64,000 nt of DNA from Spirochaetaceae bacterium UBA5556. Its GTDB lineage: Bacteria > Spirochaetota > Spirochaetia > Treponematales > Rectinemataceae. The position numbers and the translations under genes were made by a program. Shown piece after piece: positions 17,989 through 26,429 of the stretch. The notes under the pieces are model-generated. The model was not told the DNA's origin. It worked only from the letters and a program-made list of their open reading frames with translations, and ran no database searches. The first letter of the stretch is position 1. Each line of letters opens with the position of its first letter. Location: positions 1 through 64,000 of the forward strand of contig DIMW01000012.1 of NCBI GenBank assembly GCA_002425765.1, read 5' to 3'.

Positions 17989-18011
17989 GTGAGAGGTGAA
18001 TCGCCTCTCAC
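17989..18011. promoter_or_regulatory. Putative TetR operator (palindrome)
   Basis: Two 11-nt arms, GTGAGAGGTGA and TCGCCTCTCAC, flank a central A. Ten of eleven positions pair. The site sits between the -10 box and the tetR start codon. A related half-site occurs at 17764-17786 in front of the divergent operon. Confidence 0.75.
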
Positions 18012-18025
18012 TTTGAAGGTCAACG

Positions 18026-19174
18026 ATGAGTTCGGACACGCGACAGGCGCTCATAGACAGCGCGATAACTCTTTTCTCCACCAAATGGTACGGCATGGTA
18101 TCGGTAGCGGAGATCTGCCGATTCGCCGGCCTCTCCAATGGCGCATTCTATCGGCATTTTAAGAACAAAGAAGAAATCTTCTGTGCCATTTTGGATCATG
18201 TCGTGGGCCAGATCGAAAAAGCGCTCAAACCTCTCTCCAGCATAGAGCCACCGCAGAGGTTGTCGAATTTCGTCTCTATTATTTACGACTTTTCACAAGA
18301 ACATACGCCGCTCGTGCGCGTATTCAGGGAAGGACAGTATCGACTCTTCGAATATGAGCGAAAGCTCAGGGATGTATATGAGCAGGCCTTTCAGGTGGTG
18401 TTTGGAAGGGCTCCTTCAATAACAGAATATCTCTTTGCGCTCGCAGGATTGAGATTCGCGAGCATCCGAGCGGCGCTGCATCAGATACCCGTGCAGACAG
18501 ACGCGCTCGTGACAATTTTAAGCACGGGACTTTTAAAAGCGCACCCCATCAATACGGAACGCATATTCTCGACATCGATCACACCGCTCCCCATTGAACT
18601 TTGGCCTGACAGCAGAGCTCTTTTGCTCGCCGAAGGCCGAAAGCTGTTCGGAGGAAAGGGATACTTCGAAACCAACATTCATGAGGTGGCCTCAAACGCG
18701 GGGCTGGCCATAGGCTCCTTCTATCGTTACTTCGAGAGCAAAGAATCCTTTTATAAGGAAGTCATCCACTCGGTAGGGCGGGATGTGCGCCATTTTATCA
18801 GCCTGAACCTTGGGAATGGACTCAACCGCGTCGAACGTGAAATGCGCGGGCTGTGGCTTTTTATCCTTTTTCTTTCGATGGACCGCTACTGCTACAATAT
18901 AGTGCGCGAAGCGGAGTTCGTGCTCCCCAATGAAGTTCGGGATTACTACGACGCGTTCCACAGAGGCTACCTTAAAAGGGACGATTCCTCCCTCACTTGT
19001 GACGCCACGACATGCATCGAATTTATGCTCGGTGTGGCCCACTATCTCGGCATCGAGGTCGTTTTCGACAATTCCCCGGAAATTGCCCGCCAGACCATCG
19101 AAGAAATGGGACAACTGTATATGTACGGGCTAGGAGACAATGCGCGCCCGGATGAATCAGCATCAGTTCGGTAA
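18026..19174 (+). CDS. Double TetR-family regulator (two HTH domains in one chain)
   Basis: TetR repressors are about 200 residues; this one has 382 and contains two complete TetR N-terminal helix-turn-helix domains. The first is at residues 5-52 (ending LSNGAFYRHFKNKEEIF) and the second at 196-242 (ending IGSFYRYFESKESFY). Each is followed by a helical ligand-binding type region. One chain could thus act as a built-in dimer. The adjacent palindromes suggest autorepression and control of the divergent importer operon. AAGG lies six bases before the ATG. The inducer is likely an acyl-CoA or the imported substrate (inference). Confidence 0.88.
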   Translation: MSSDTRQALIDSAITLFSTKWYGMVSVAEICRFAGLSNGAFYRHFKNKEEIFCAILDHVVGQIEKALKPLSSIEPPQRLSNFVSIIYDFSQEHTPLVRVFREGQYRLFEYERKLRDVYEQAFQVVFGRAPSITEYLFALAGLRFASIRAALHQIPVQTDALVTILSTGLLKAHPINTERIFSTSITPLPIELWPDSRALLLAEGRKLFGGKGYFETNIHEVASNAGLAIGSFYRYFESKESFYKEVIHSVGRDVRHFISLNLGNGLNRVEREMRGLWLFILFLSMDRYCYNIVREAEFVLPNEVRDYYDAFHRGYLKRDDSSLTCDATTCIEFMLGVAHYLGIEVVFDNSPEIARQTIEEMGQLYMYGLGDNARPDESASVR

Positions 19175-19186
19175 TTGGAGGAACAT

Positions 19187-20194
19187 ATGTCAAAGGCAGT
19201 GATTATCGGTACAGGATTATATGCGCCCGGCGAACCGATCGACAATGCGACGCTGAAAAAGCTGACTGGTGTCGAATTCGACACCGAGCGCCAGGAGGCG
19301 CGGATAGGCATTAAAAAGAGACATATCGCTCGTCTCTCCGGCCTGCAGGAAAGCACCGCGGATTTCGCAGAAAAAGCGGCCCGCCGCGCCCTCGGGGCTG
19401 CGAGTGTCGACCCGAAGGATGTCGGGCTCTTCATCGTCGCGACGGACACTCCTGAATATATTTCGCCCGCGACATCGATCGTCGTGCAGGGACGGCTTCA
19501 GGGCGGCGAGACAAATGCCAAATCCTTCGACGTGGGCGCCTCGTGTGCAAGCTTCGTCGAGGCGCTCGACGCGGCGGCACGGCACATTATGACCGATGCA
19601 AGCCTCCGCTACGCGGTCGTCGTTGGTGTGTACAACATGCCCGCCTATATCCGCGACGGCGACGCCTTCGGGTGGTCCATCTTCGCCGATGGTGCCGGGG
19701 CGGTGGTGCTGGAACGGCAGGAAGGTGGCAGCTCGGGCTACATGGACGGCGCCTTTGTCACCGATGGCACCCAGTGGAATTTTGTCGGCGTCTATGCCGG
19801 CGGGACGAAACTGCCTGTGACGCACGAGCGCCTCGATTCGGGAGAATACGGCCTGCAGCTCCTGCAGAGACTGCCGGGCGACAGGAACGTGAAGCTCTGG
19901 CCTCCCCTCGTGCTGCGCCTTCTCGAAAAAGCGGGGGTGCCACAGTCAGCGGTGAACCACTACCTATTCACTCAGATCAACAAATCGGTGATCGAGCAGG
20001 TGATGGGTGTGCTTGGAGAGCCGCTCGAGAAAACGACCATGGTGATGGACCGCTATGGCTATACGGGCTCAGGCTGCATCCCGATGGCCCTCCACGAGGC
20101 CATTCGAGCCGGACGTATAAAGAAGGGGGACCTCGTCGTCCTCGTCGCCTCCGGAGCCGGGCTCGCCGTTGGCGCCTCGCTCTTAAGGATGTAA
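19187..20194 (+). CDS. KAS III-like protein with substituted catalytic residues
   Basis: The 335-residue protein aligns with FabH/HMG-CoA synthase-like enzymes along its length. Cys120 in DVGASCASF is kept. The FabH histidine region (PHQAN) reads FTQIN, with Thr for His, and the asparagine region (GNT) reads GYTGSG, with Tyr for Asn. Decarboxylative condensation by the standard triad is therefore unlikely. Acyl transfer, thioester handling or a structural role with the other KAS III-like protein is possible. The ATG follows GGAGG by five bases, 12 bases after the tetR stop, so both share the operon. Confidence 0.8.
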   Translation: MSKAVIIGTGLYAPGEPIDNATLKKLTGVEFDTERQEARIGIKKRHIARLSGLQESTADFAEKAARRALGAASVDPKDVGLFIVATDTPEYISPATSIVVQGRLQGGETNAKSFDVGASCASFVEALDAAARHIMTDASLRYAVVVGVYNMPAYIRDGDAFGWSIFADGAGAVVLERQEGGSSGYMDGAFVTDGTQWNFVGVYAGGTKLPVTHERLDSGEYGLQLLQRLPGDRNVKLWPPLVLRLLEKAGVPQSAVNHYLFTQINKSVIEQVMGVLGEPLEKTTMVMDRYGYTGSGCIPMALHEAIRAGRIKKGDLVVLVASGAGLAVGASLLRM

Positions 20195-20244
20195 GCACCG
20201 CACGTTAAAGAGAAACCAATTCATTATAAGGATTAGGAGGTCAT

Positions 20245-21552
20245 ATGAATTTGCAGGATGAGTATAAGCGCAAACTCATTTCCATTCCCGACGCGGTCTC
20301 GAAAATCAAGAGCAACGACAATATCGTCGTGGCGATGTGCGCGTCTGAACCACAAGGGTGTATGGATCAATTCCATACCGTGGCTGACGGCGTCGAGAAT
20401 GTACGCGTATTTTCATGCCTTACATTGAAATCATATGATTTTTACATGAAGCCGGAGATGAAAGGCCACTTTGAACTCGCGAGCTGGTTCCACGCCCCTG
20501 GCTCCAGGGCCGCCCTGAAGAACAATACGGGAACGATCACCTATGTGCCCAACATGCTCCACCGCGCCGCCACCGATTTCATCTTCGCGCGCAAACCTCA
20601 TATTTTCTTTGGAACTTGTACGCCTCCCGACAAGCACGGGTTCGTATCGCTCTCTCTCGGCATCACCTATGAAAAAGACATCATCGAAAAAGCGGACCTT
20701 GTGGTTCTCGAGGTAAACCCGCTTCTTCCGAGGACCTTAGGAGACACTCACCTGCATGTCTCCCACGTGGATTATTTTGTCGAGCATGAGCAGGCCGTTC
20801 CGGAACTTCCATCTCCCCAGCCCAGCGAAACGGACCTCACTATCGGGCGATACATCGGGGAACTCATCGAGGACGGCTCCACCATTCAGCTCGGCATCGG
20901 CGGCATCCCCAACGCCGCCGCGCTGGCTCTGAGGGATAAGCAGAACCTCGGCGTCCACACTGAAATGGTCGTCGATTCGATGATGGAACTCTACGAGATG
21001 GGAGTGATCACCAATATGGCCAAGGCATTCCACAAAGGTAAATTTGTCGCCACCTTCGCCATGGGCTCGCGCAGGCTATACGACTGGCTCGACGACAATG
21101 TGTCGGTGGAATTCCAGCGGGGTACATGGGTGAACAGTCCATCGGTTGTATCCCAAAACTCAAAGATGGTCTCCATCAACACCTGTCTGATGGCAGACCT
21201 CACCGGTCAAATCGCGAGCGAAAGTCTCGGACCCATGCAGTATTCGGGCACCGGCGGCCAATCCGACACCGCCGAGGGCGCGGTCGAGGGTTTCGATGGC
21301 AAGGGCAAAAGCGTCATCGCGTGTTACAGCACCGCAAAGAACGGCACCGTCTCCACCATTGTACCAATGCTGACGGAGGGTACCGCCGTGACCTTGCACC
21401 GGAGCTTTGTGGACTATGTGGTGACCGAATTCGGCATCGCGAGTCTGCGGGGCAAAACCGTACGTGAGCGGGCGCGCGAACTTATTGCAATCGCGCACCC
21501 TAATTTCAGGGCGGAACTCACCGAAAAGGCAAAGGCTATAGGATATCTATAA
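20245..21552 (+). CDS. Acetyl-CoA hydrolase/transferase family CoA-transferase
   Basis: The enzyme (435 aa) belongs to the family of butyryl-CoA:acetate and 4-hydroxybutyrate CoA-transferases. The CoA-binding motif QLGIGGIPNAA (about residue 215) and the catalytic glutamate in VTEFGIASLRG (about 395) are present. It would move CoA between acetyl-CoA or a similar donor and a carboxylic acid, activating the acid imported by the divergent LIV system or releasing an end product. AGGAGG lies five bases before the ATG. It is the last gene before a strong terminator. Confidence 0.9.
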   Translation: MNLQDEYKRKLISIPDAVSKIKSNDNIVVAMCASEPQGCMDQFHTVADGVENVRVFSCLTLKSYDFYMKPEMKGHFELASWFHAPGSRAALKNNTGTITYVPNMLHRAATDFIFARKPHIFFGTCTPPDKHGFVSLSLGITYEKDIIEKADLVVLEVNPLLPRTLGDTHLHVSHVDYFVEHEQAVPELPSPQPSETDLTIGRYIGELIEDGSTIQLGIGGIPNAAALALRDKQNLGVHTEMVVDSMMELYEMGVITNMAKAFHKGKFVATFAMGSRRLYDWLDDNVSVEFQRGTWVNSPSVVSQNSKMVSINTCLMADLTGQIASESLGPMQYSGTGGQSDTAEGAVEGFDGKGKSVIACYSTAKNGTVSTIVPMLTEGTAVTLHRSFVDYVVTEFGIASLRGKTVRERARELIAIAHPNFRAELTEKAKAIGYL

Positions 21553-21594
21553 TCGCGGGAGCACCGCTCTGAACTCGGCTCTTCTGCGATGAGA

Positions 21595-21625
21595 CAGCGC
21601 CGGCCGCGCGGCCGGCGCTGTTTTT
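21595..21625 (+). terminator. Intrinsic terminator after the CoA-transferase gene
   Basis: An 11-bp perfect stem (CAGCGCCGGCC with its complement, loop GCGC) is followed by TTTTT at 21621-21625. It ends the plus-strand tetR operon and abuts the 3' end of the convergent DUF4097 gene. Confidence 0.93.
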
Positions 21626-22724
21626 ATTCATCTCTGTGTATCCGGATATCTCCCGAAGCGGTAGAAATTTTGACAGGCACAAGGCCATTTCCGATCCGTG
21701 TCACGCCCCTAGCAACGGATATACCATCGTGCTCAATCTCCCCTGACACGGTGGACATGGAAAGCAAAGCATCCCAACCGTCGGGATATACGAGCGCAAT
21801 ATCTCCGGAGGCGCCGGAGACTTCAATCGAGTTGCACGTGTCGTCGACCTGAATTGAAATATCGCCAGAGGCTGTCGATACCTTAAGATTCTCCCTGCAC
21901 TGGGCAAGTCTGATATCCCCCGAAGCGGTTTTTACATCCACGTCACCCTCGCATGTTTCAACATCCACATCGCCGGAGGCTGTCGTAATCGACAGCGATC
22001 CGACGCGGTCCACTACATGAACATCCCCGGAAAGTGTCAAAATGGCCAGCTCGTCCACCGACGCGGGAATGCGCAGGTCTATGTGATCGGGCTCCAGCGG
22101 CCCCGGCAGAGTGACGATTTTCAAAATTCCTTTGCCGTCGTACTGCATTTGAACCCCGGGGGCCTCATTTTCCGATGTTTCCTCGACTGAAAAATCGTCG
22201 TTTGAAAAGAGTACCCGGATATCGGCGGACCTCACATGCACCGAGACTCTGCGAAGATTGTCGAGTTCCTCTCCCTTTATTGCAAAGGAGGATCTGCGGC
22301 CATTCTGGGGTGATTCATCCCTTTGCCCGCCCCGATTTCGCTTGAATATCTTGGCTATGTCGAAGGCTTTTCGTATGGCTTCCTCCAAATCTTCATCGTC
22401 TATCACAATTCGGACCGTCTTCTTTGCGGACGATTTGGCCGAACCTTCGGACTGTTCATCCGGCCGGTTTGCCTGATCTGGAGTATTAGGCTCGCCCGAC
22501 TCGTGCTCCGTGTACGGGCCAAGGCCCGCCGCTTCTCTTAAACTGTCCGCGAGAGAATCGGGGGGCTCAAGCTCATCGATGATCCGCTCGACGTTTTTGT
22601 CCGGATGTTCCCGCGCGAGACCATCAATATGATCTTCAATTTCAAGAATAATATCCTTGAGAGAAGTCTCATCGAGCCCTTCCAGGCGCCGGGTCAAAAT
22701 GTCAATGTATTCTTTTCGCGTCAT
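21624..22724 (-). CDS. HAAS-domain/DUF4097 protein
   Basis: This 366-residue protein begins with a helical HAAS-type domain at about 1-75, similar to DUF1700. An acidic linker and a basic helix follow, and from about residue 150 there is a right-handed beta-helix of the DUF4097 type with repeated TASGDI turns. HAAS proteins are typically encoded beside PadR regulators and are thought to bind them. No signal peptide or clear membrane segment is seen, unlike many relatives. Its start overlaps the padR stop as ATGA, so the two are co-translated. Confidence 0.8.
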   Translation of the reverse strand: MTRKEYIDILTRRLEGLDETSLKDIILEIEDHIDGLAREHPDKNVERIIDELEPPDSLADSLREAAGLGPYTEHESGEPNTPDQANRPDEQSEGSAKSSAKKTVRIVIDDEDLEEAIRKAFDIAKIFKRNRGGQRDESPQNGRRSSFAIKGEELDNLRRVSVHVRSADIRVLFSNDDFSVEETSENEAPGVQMQYDGKGILKIVTLPGPLEPDHIDLRIPASVDELAILTLSGDVHVVDRVGSLSITTASGDVDVETCEGDVDVKTASGDIRLAQCRENLKVSTASGDISIQVDDTCNSIEVSGASGDIALVYPDGWDALLSMSTVSGEIEHDGISVARGVTRIGNGLVPVKISTASGDIRIHRDE

Positions 22725-23077
22725 AACCTCTGCCCTCCGCTCATAAGATTCCGTTGCGCCTCGGCGCTTTTTTTGTACTCTTCCTTCATCTGTTCAAGGA
22801 GCGACCTCCCGACATCCGAAATGGTATAGTACTTCCGAGGGTGCCCGACTTCAGGAGTCTCCCATTGCGCCTCGATGCTTTCGTCCTTTGTCATACGCAT
22901 GAGCAGCGGATATAAAGTGCCCTCAGAGACATCGACACCGGCGTTGTTGAGCTGTTCCATGATCGCCAGGCCATAACTTCTGCCACTGTTCGCCAGAAGC
23001 TCGAGCACGCAGAGCTCGAGAAACCCTTTTCTGAACTGGCTCTTCCATTTCTCATACAGTTCCTCAGCTGCGCCCAT
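22721..23077 (-). CDS. PadR-family transcriptional regulator
   Basis: The 118-residue protein is a winged-helix PadR repressor. The recognition region SYGLAIMEQL with DVSEGTLYPLLMRM and the wing GHPRKYYTISDVG match the family, and a short C-terminal dimerisation helix follows. GGGAG is six bases upstream of the ATG. It is translationally coupled to the HAAS/DUF4097 gene and so probably senses envelope state with it. Confidence 0.92.
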   Translation of the reverse strand: MGAAEELYEKWKSQFRKGFLELCVLELLANSGRSYGLAIMEQLNNAGVDVSEGTLYPLLMRMTKDESIEAQWETPEVGHPRKYYTISDVGRSLLEQMKEEYKKSAEAQRNLMSGGQRL

Positions 23078-23210
23078 CGCACACTCCCTTTCTTCCCTGT
23101 AAGCTTAGCACGCATTCCGGCACGGCGCAGGCCCCGATTTGTCATGCCGCACAACCGGAAGGCAAGCCTGGCGGGTAGCGTACCACACTCCCACGCCAAT
23201 TGCTGTCCGC

Positions 23211-24455
23211 TCAACCGCACATCTCATGCCTGTCGCCGCCCCCAATCAAAGTGAGAGTAGATTGCTTTATCTCTTTTCGATCACCCGCAAAGTAGAAAAG
23301 AGATGATAATACCATCAGAACACCTGTAATAATCCATATAACATTTATAGTTGTATATCGCTTGATGACACTGAATACCAGCGCCGCGCATATACCTCCG
23401 AATTGTACCAGCAGGGAGGTTAAGGACAGAAGCGAGGCGCGTTTCTCATTCGGTATCTCGGCGTTGAGCATCGTATCTTCCGGCACCCCCCTAAAACCAT
23501 TCCCAAACATGACCGCCAAAAAAAATATCGTGAAACTTAGAATAGTGTTTTGAAACGCCATGACAAGTATCGCCGCGCCGATGAGAATTCTCGTCAGGCC
23601 CACAAGATACAGTTTTTTTATTTTTAGTCTGTTGAGCGCATATCCCGCCGACAGACTCCCCACGATGGCCAGGACAAAGTAAGCACCGTTGATGCAACCA
23701 AAAATCCAGGTCTTTTCATCGGAACCCAGTATCGTCTTCACATAGGGCTGCCAAAAAGTTTCCAGCGCGCTTAGAGCACACCCCATCGATACGGCGCCGA
23801 ACAAGACAACTCTGATAACATTGTTGCTTCTGACCAGGCTTTTTGATTCATCGACAAGAGTTTTCAGTTTTGTGTGCTTTGTCCCCCGGTCATCATAACC
23901 GGAAAAGATCGTGACGATGAGCAAGATGATGAGTATCGATATCTGTACAGCCAAATTCCCTCGGTACATGTTTCCGACCGGATGCATCCATTTCCATATC
24001 ATTGGAATGAATCCACCGCCCAAGGCCCCTATCGCCAGGCCCAAAGCCTCGGCGACATACATGGAAGAGATTAATGTATGTAATTTCTCTTTTCCATGTG
24101 TACCGATGTACGCGTCGATATAGTTCGATTCTATCGAGCCGGAAGAAAAAGCACGCGCGACGCCGGCAAGGAAAAACCCAATTGTCAGGCCAATGAACGC
24201 ATCGGTCCACAGCACGATCACGTATCCGGTGATCTGTAAAAGTATTGAGAACAGATATATCCTCTTTCGGCCCAAAAGGTCCGACAGAACGCCGCTCGGC
24301 AATTCAAAGGCTACCACGGACGCGGACATAACCGCCATGAGGATTCCGACATTTTCAATGGGAACACCCTTCGAGAGCAGAAGAAGCACCAAGACCGGAC
24401 TGATGATGCCTATAACGGACCAGTGTAAGAATCTATTGATTATTGGAATTATCAT
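23211..24455 (-). CDS. Major facilitator superfamily transporter
   Basis: The 414-residue protein has about twelve membrane segments. The MFS motif between segments 2 and 3 is SGVLSDLLGRKRIYL. It resembles drug or metabolite exporters; the substrate cannot be assigned. The ATG with GGAGAG about eight bases upstream was chosen. An in-frame extension of 74 codons overlaps the preceding small gene and is not membrane-like. It follows the small GNAT-like gene by 31 bases and shares its promoter. Confidence 0.85.
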   Translation of the reverse strand: MIIPIINRFLHWSVIGIISPVLVLLLLSKGVPIENVGILMAVMSASVVAFELPSGVLSDLLGRKRIYLFSILLQITGYVIVLWTDAFIGLTIGFFLAGVARAFSSGSIESNYIDAYIGTHGKEKLHTLISSMYVAEALGLAIGALGGGFIPMIWKWMHPVGNMYRGNLAVQISILIILLIVTIFSGYDDRGTKHTKLKTLVDESKSLVRSNNVIRVVLFGAVSMGCALSALETFWQPYVKTILGSDEKTWIFGCINGAYFVLAIVGSLSAGYALNRLKIKKLYLVGLTRILIGAAILVMAFQNTILSFTIFFLAVMFGNGFRGVPEDTMLNAEIPNEKRASLLSLTSLLVQFGGICAALVFSVIKRYTTINVIWIITGVLMVLSSLFYFAGDRKEIKQSTLTLIGGGDRHEMCG

Positions 24456-24486
24456 TCGTATTCTCTCCGCGGTCAGTCTCCTCGCC

Positions 24487-24735
24487 TCAGAGAGGCGGCA
24501 TCTTGTTGAAGGAGAGCTTCTTGTACAGCTCAAACGCCTCTTTCCCCGCATAGATGTCGATACGATTCTCGCGACCATGCACATCTTCAGAAGTAGAAGT
24601 ATCGATGTTCCGGCAGAAGGCCCCACCCTTTTCGCCCGCCATACGGCCAGACAGTGTACGCGCATCGCGCCGCGCATGCGCCAGATCCAGGATAGAGCGC
24701 CAGATGCGCCTCACATCCCTATGGATCATTTCCAT
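24487..24735 (-). pseudogene. Short GNAT-like remnant or small protein
   Basis: The 82-residue frame has a good GGAG site six bases before its ATG and a strong promoter upstream. Its last 30 residues (ending AGKEAFELYKKLSFNKMPPL) look like the C-terminal strand and helix of GNAT acetyltransferases, where a G-x-x-LY-x-x-LGF motif is usual. The acetyl-CoA binding core is absent. It is either a GNAT gene that lost its 5' part or a new small protein in the MFS operon. Confidence 0.5.
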
Positions 24736-24770
24736 ACTCTTCTCCTTTACAATAATATCTTGCTATACAT

Positions 24771-24799
24771 AATATATTGGAAAGCATTTTATTTTGCAA
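24771..24799 (-). promoter_or_regulatory. Promoter of the GNAT remnant/MFS operon
   Basis: On the minus strand TTGCAA (24794-24799) and TATATT (24771-24776) are 17 bases apart. Transcription should start near 24764, about 29 bases before the ATG of the small gene. Confidence 0.65.
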
Positions 24800-24835
24800 G
24801 TACTATTCTCATTTTTTAGTATTTTTTTGTCCGCA

Positions 24836-24873
24836 TTGACCTATGGGCGCCGAAGAGACAGAATTGTCGCATG
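24836..24873 (+). promoter_or_regulatory. Promoter giving a leaderless tatD-like transcript
   Basis: TTGACC (24836-24841) and CAGAAT (24859-24864) are 17 bases apart. The -10 box ends six bases before the ATG at 24871, which places the expected +1 on the start codon. No Shine-Dalgarno site is present. Confidence 0.6.
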
Positions 24874-25638
24874 TATTGCGATGCACATATTCATCTGGTA
24901 GACCTGGAGGGGCGTGAGCCGGGATTTGCGTCTGAAGGCGTCCATTTCCCCTGGCGCGGCGCCGCCGTGTCACACGACCCCGCTGAATTTTTACAGAGCG
25001 AAAGGCTTCGAACGAAAATGCCTCCAACCATTGCGGGTTTTGGAATCCACCCGCAAAACCCGGACATGCAGAATGCCGATTTTCTCTCTTTTCTCTGTAA
25101 TGCAAAGAAAATTCAGTTCATCGGGGAGGCGGGCTTCGATTTTTTCGGCGACGGGCCGCTTCGATCCAGAGATCCAGAAGCCATTCGCCGACAGACCGAG
25201 GCGTTTATATTTCAATCCCGTCTCGCCGCCCGCGTCCGCTTGCCTCTCGTCGTGCATCTTCGAAAGGCGACGGATGTATGTATGGCGTACGGCCGCGAGC
25301 TCGCCGATGTTCCCTCGGTGGTCTTTCACTGCTGGCCGGGCAGGCTCGAAGAGGCGAGGATGATACTCCGAAAGGGCATCAACGCGTATTTTTCTTTTGG
25401 GACGCCTCTGTTGCGCGACTCGAGGCACGCGATAGAATCGCTGGCCGGTCTTCCTAAAACGCGGATTTTATCCGAAACCGACGCCCCCTGGCAGCCACCG
25501 CACGGCTTTGCGTGGACAAAACTCGAGCATATCATCGATGTCACCGACAAGATGGCCCAAGTGCTGGAAATCGAAACAAAGCTGCTCGAACCGCTCCTTG
25601 AGAAAAATTTCGCGGCCGCCTACCTTTTGGACGAGTGA
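24871..25638 (+). CDS. TatD-family metal-dependent hydrolase
   Basis: The 255-residue TIM-barrel protein shows TatD metal ligands: DAHIHL near the N-terminus, Glu in FIGEAGFDF, His in PLVVHLRKA, His in VVFHCWPG and Asp in LSETDAPW. TatD enzymes are cytoplasmic nucleases or related phosphoesterases. It is the first of three plus-strand genes, followed by the TcdA-like gene after 38 bases. Confidence 0.88.
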   Translation: MYCDAHIHLVDLEGREPGFASEGVHFPWRGAAVSHDPAEFLQSERLRTKMPPTIAGFGIHPQNPDMQNADFLSFLCNAKKIQFIGEAGFDFFGDGPLRSRDPEAIRRQTEAFIFQSRLAARVRLPLVVHLRKATDVCMAYGRELADVPSVVFHCWPGRLEEARMILRKGINAYFSFGTPLLRDSRHAIESLAGLPKTRILSETDAPWQPPHGFAWTKLEHIIDVTDKMAQVLEIETKLLEPLLEKNFAAAYLLDE

Positions 25639-25676
25639 GCCTAATCTGATTGCGTGCGAATACCGGAGCATAGCGT

Positions 25677-26429
25677 ATGACAAATTTTCAGGACGCCCCT
25701 TCTAAGGGCCCTGACCCTCCAGGAACATTTTCCGACAGAACAGGGATTATTTTGGGCGAGCATGGCCTCCATGCACTTGCCGAGGCGCGTGTAGCGGTCT
25801 ACGGGCTCGGTGGTGTCGGCGCGGCCTGCGCGCTGGACCTCGTCCGGGTAGGAGTCGGCCACCTGCACGTCGTCGATTTCGACACTGTCGAAGCCTCCAA
25901 TCTGAACAGACTCTCCTTTGGTTTTCAGAGATATATAGGGCAAGCCAAAACCGACGCTTTTATAGACGCGGCGAAAGAAATAAACTCGAGCATAGACATC
26001 GTGGGCGAAAAATTTTTCTTCTCAAACGATACCGCTTCAGGTAGTATCGCCCGTGAATGCTCCGTCCATGCCGACTGCGTCGATTCACTCGGCCCAAAAG
26101 CGAGCCTCATCGCCGCGATGCGCCGAGAAAACCTCTTTTTCATCTCGAGCATGGGTACCGCAGGGCGCCTCATGCCCGAACGTCTGAGGCTCGGACCGAT
26201 GGCCTCGGTCAGAGGCTGTCCCCTGGCGCGGGCGGTGCGCCAGAAGCTCTCAAAGATGCGGATACCGCTCGACTTTCCCGTCGTGTGGTCGGACGAACCG
26301 GCAGTGAAACCACTTCCTCAGGAAAGACGGCGAGGCATTCAGGGTTCCACGCCATTCGTGCCCCAGACCGCGGGCCATTTTATGGCTTCCTGGATTGTGC
26401 GGAAACTCTTGGAGGATGCTCATGTTTGA
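25677..26429 (+). CDS. tcdA: ThiF/MoeB-fold tRNA threonylcarbamoyladenosine dehydratase
   Basis: The protein (250 aa) is an E1-like adenylating enzyme of the TcdA (CsdL/YgdL) group, which cyclises the N6-threonylcarbamoyl group at A37 of tRNA in an ATP-dependent step. The nucleotide loop VYGLGGVGAACALDLVRVG, the DFDTVEASNLNRL motif and the DCVDSLGPK motif are present. It lacks the zinc cysteine pairs of MoeB, as TcdA does. Its end overlaps the aminotransferase start by eight bases. Confidence 0.85.
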   Translation: MTNFQDAPSKGPDPPGTFSDRTGIILGEHGLHALAEARVAVYGLGGVGAACALDLVRVGVGHLHVVDFDTVEASNLNRLSFGFQRYIGQAKTDAFIDAAKEINSSIDIVGEKFFFSNDTASGSIARECSVHADCVDSLGPKASLIAAMRRENLFFISSMGTAGRLMPERLRLGPMASVRGCPLARAVRQKLSKMRIPLDFPVVWSDEPAVKPLPQERRRGIQGSTPFVPQTAGHFMASWIVRKLLEDAHV

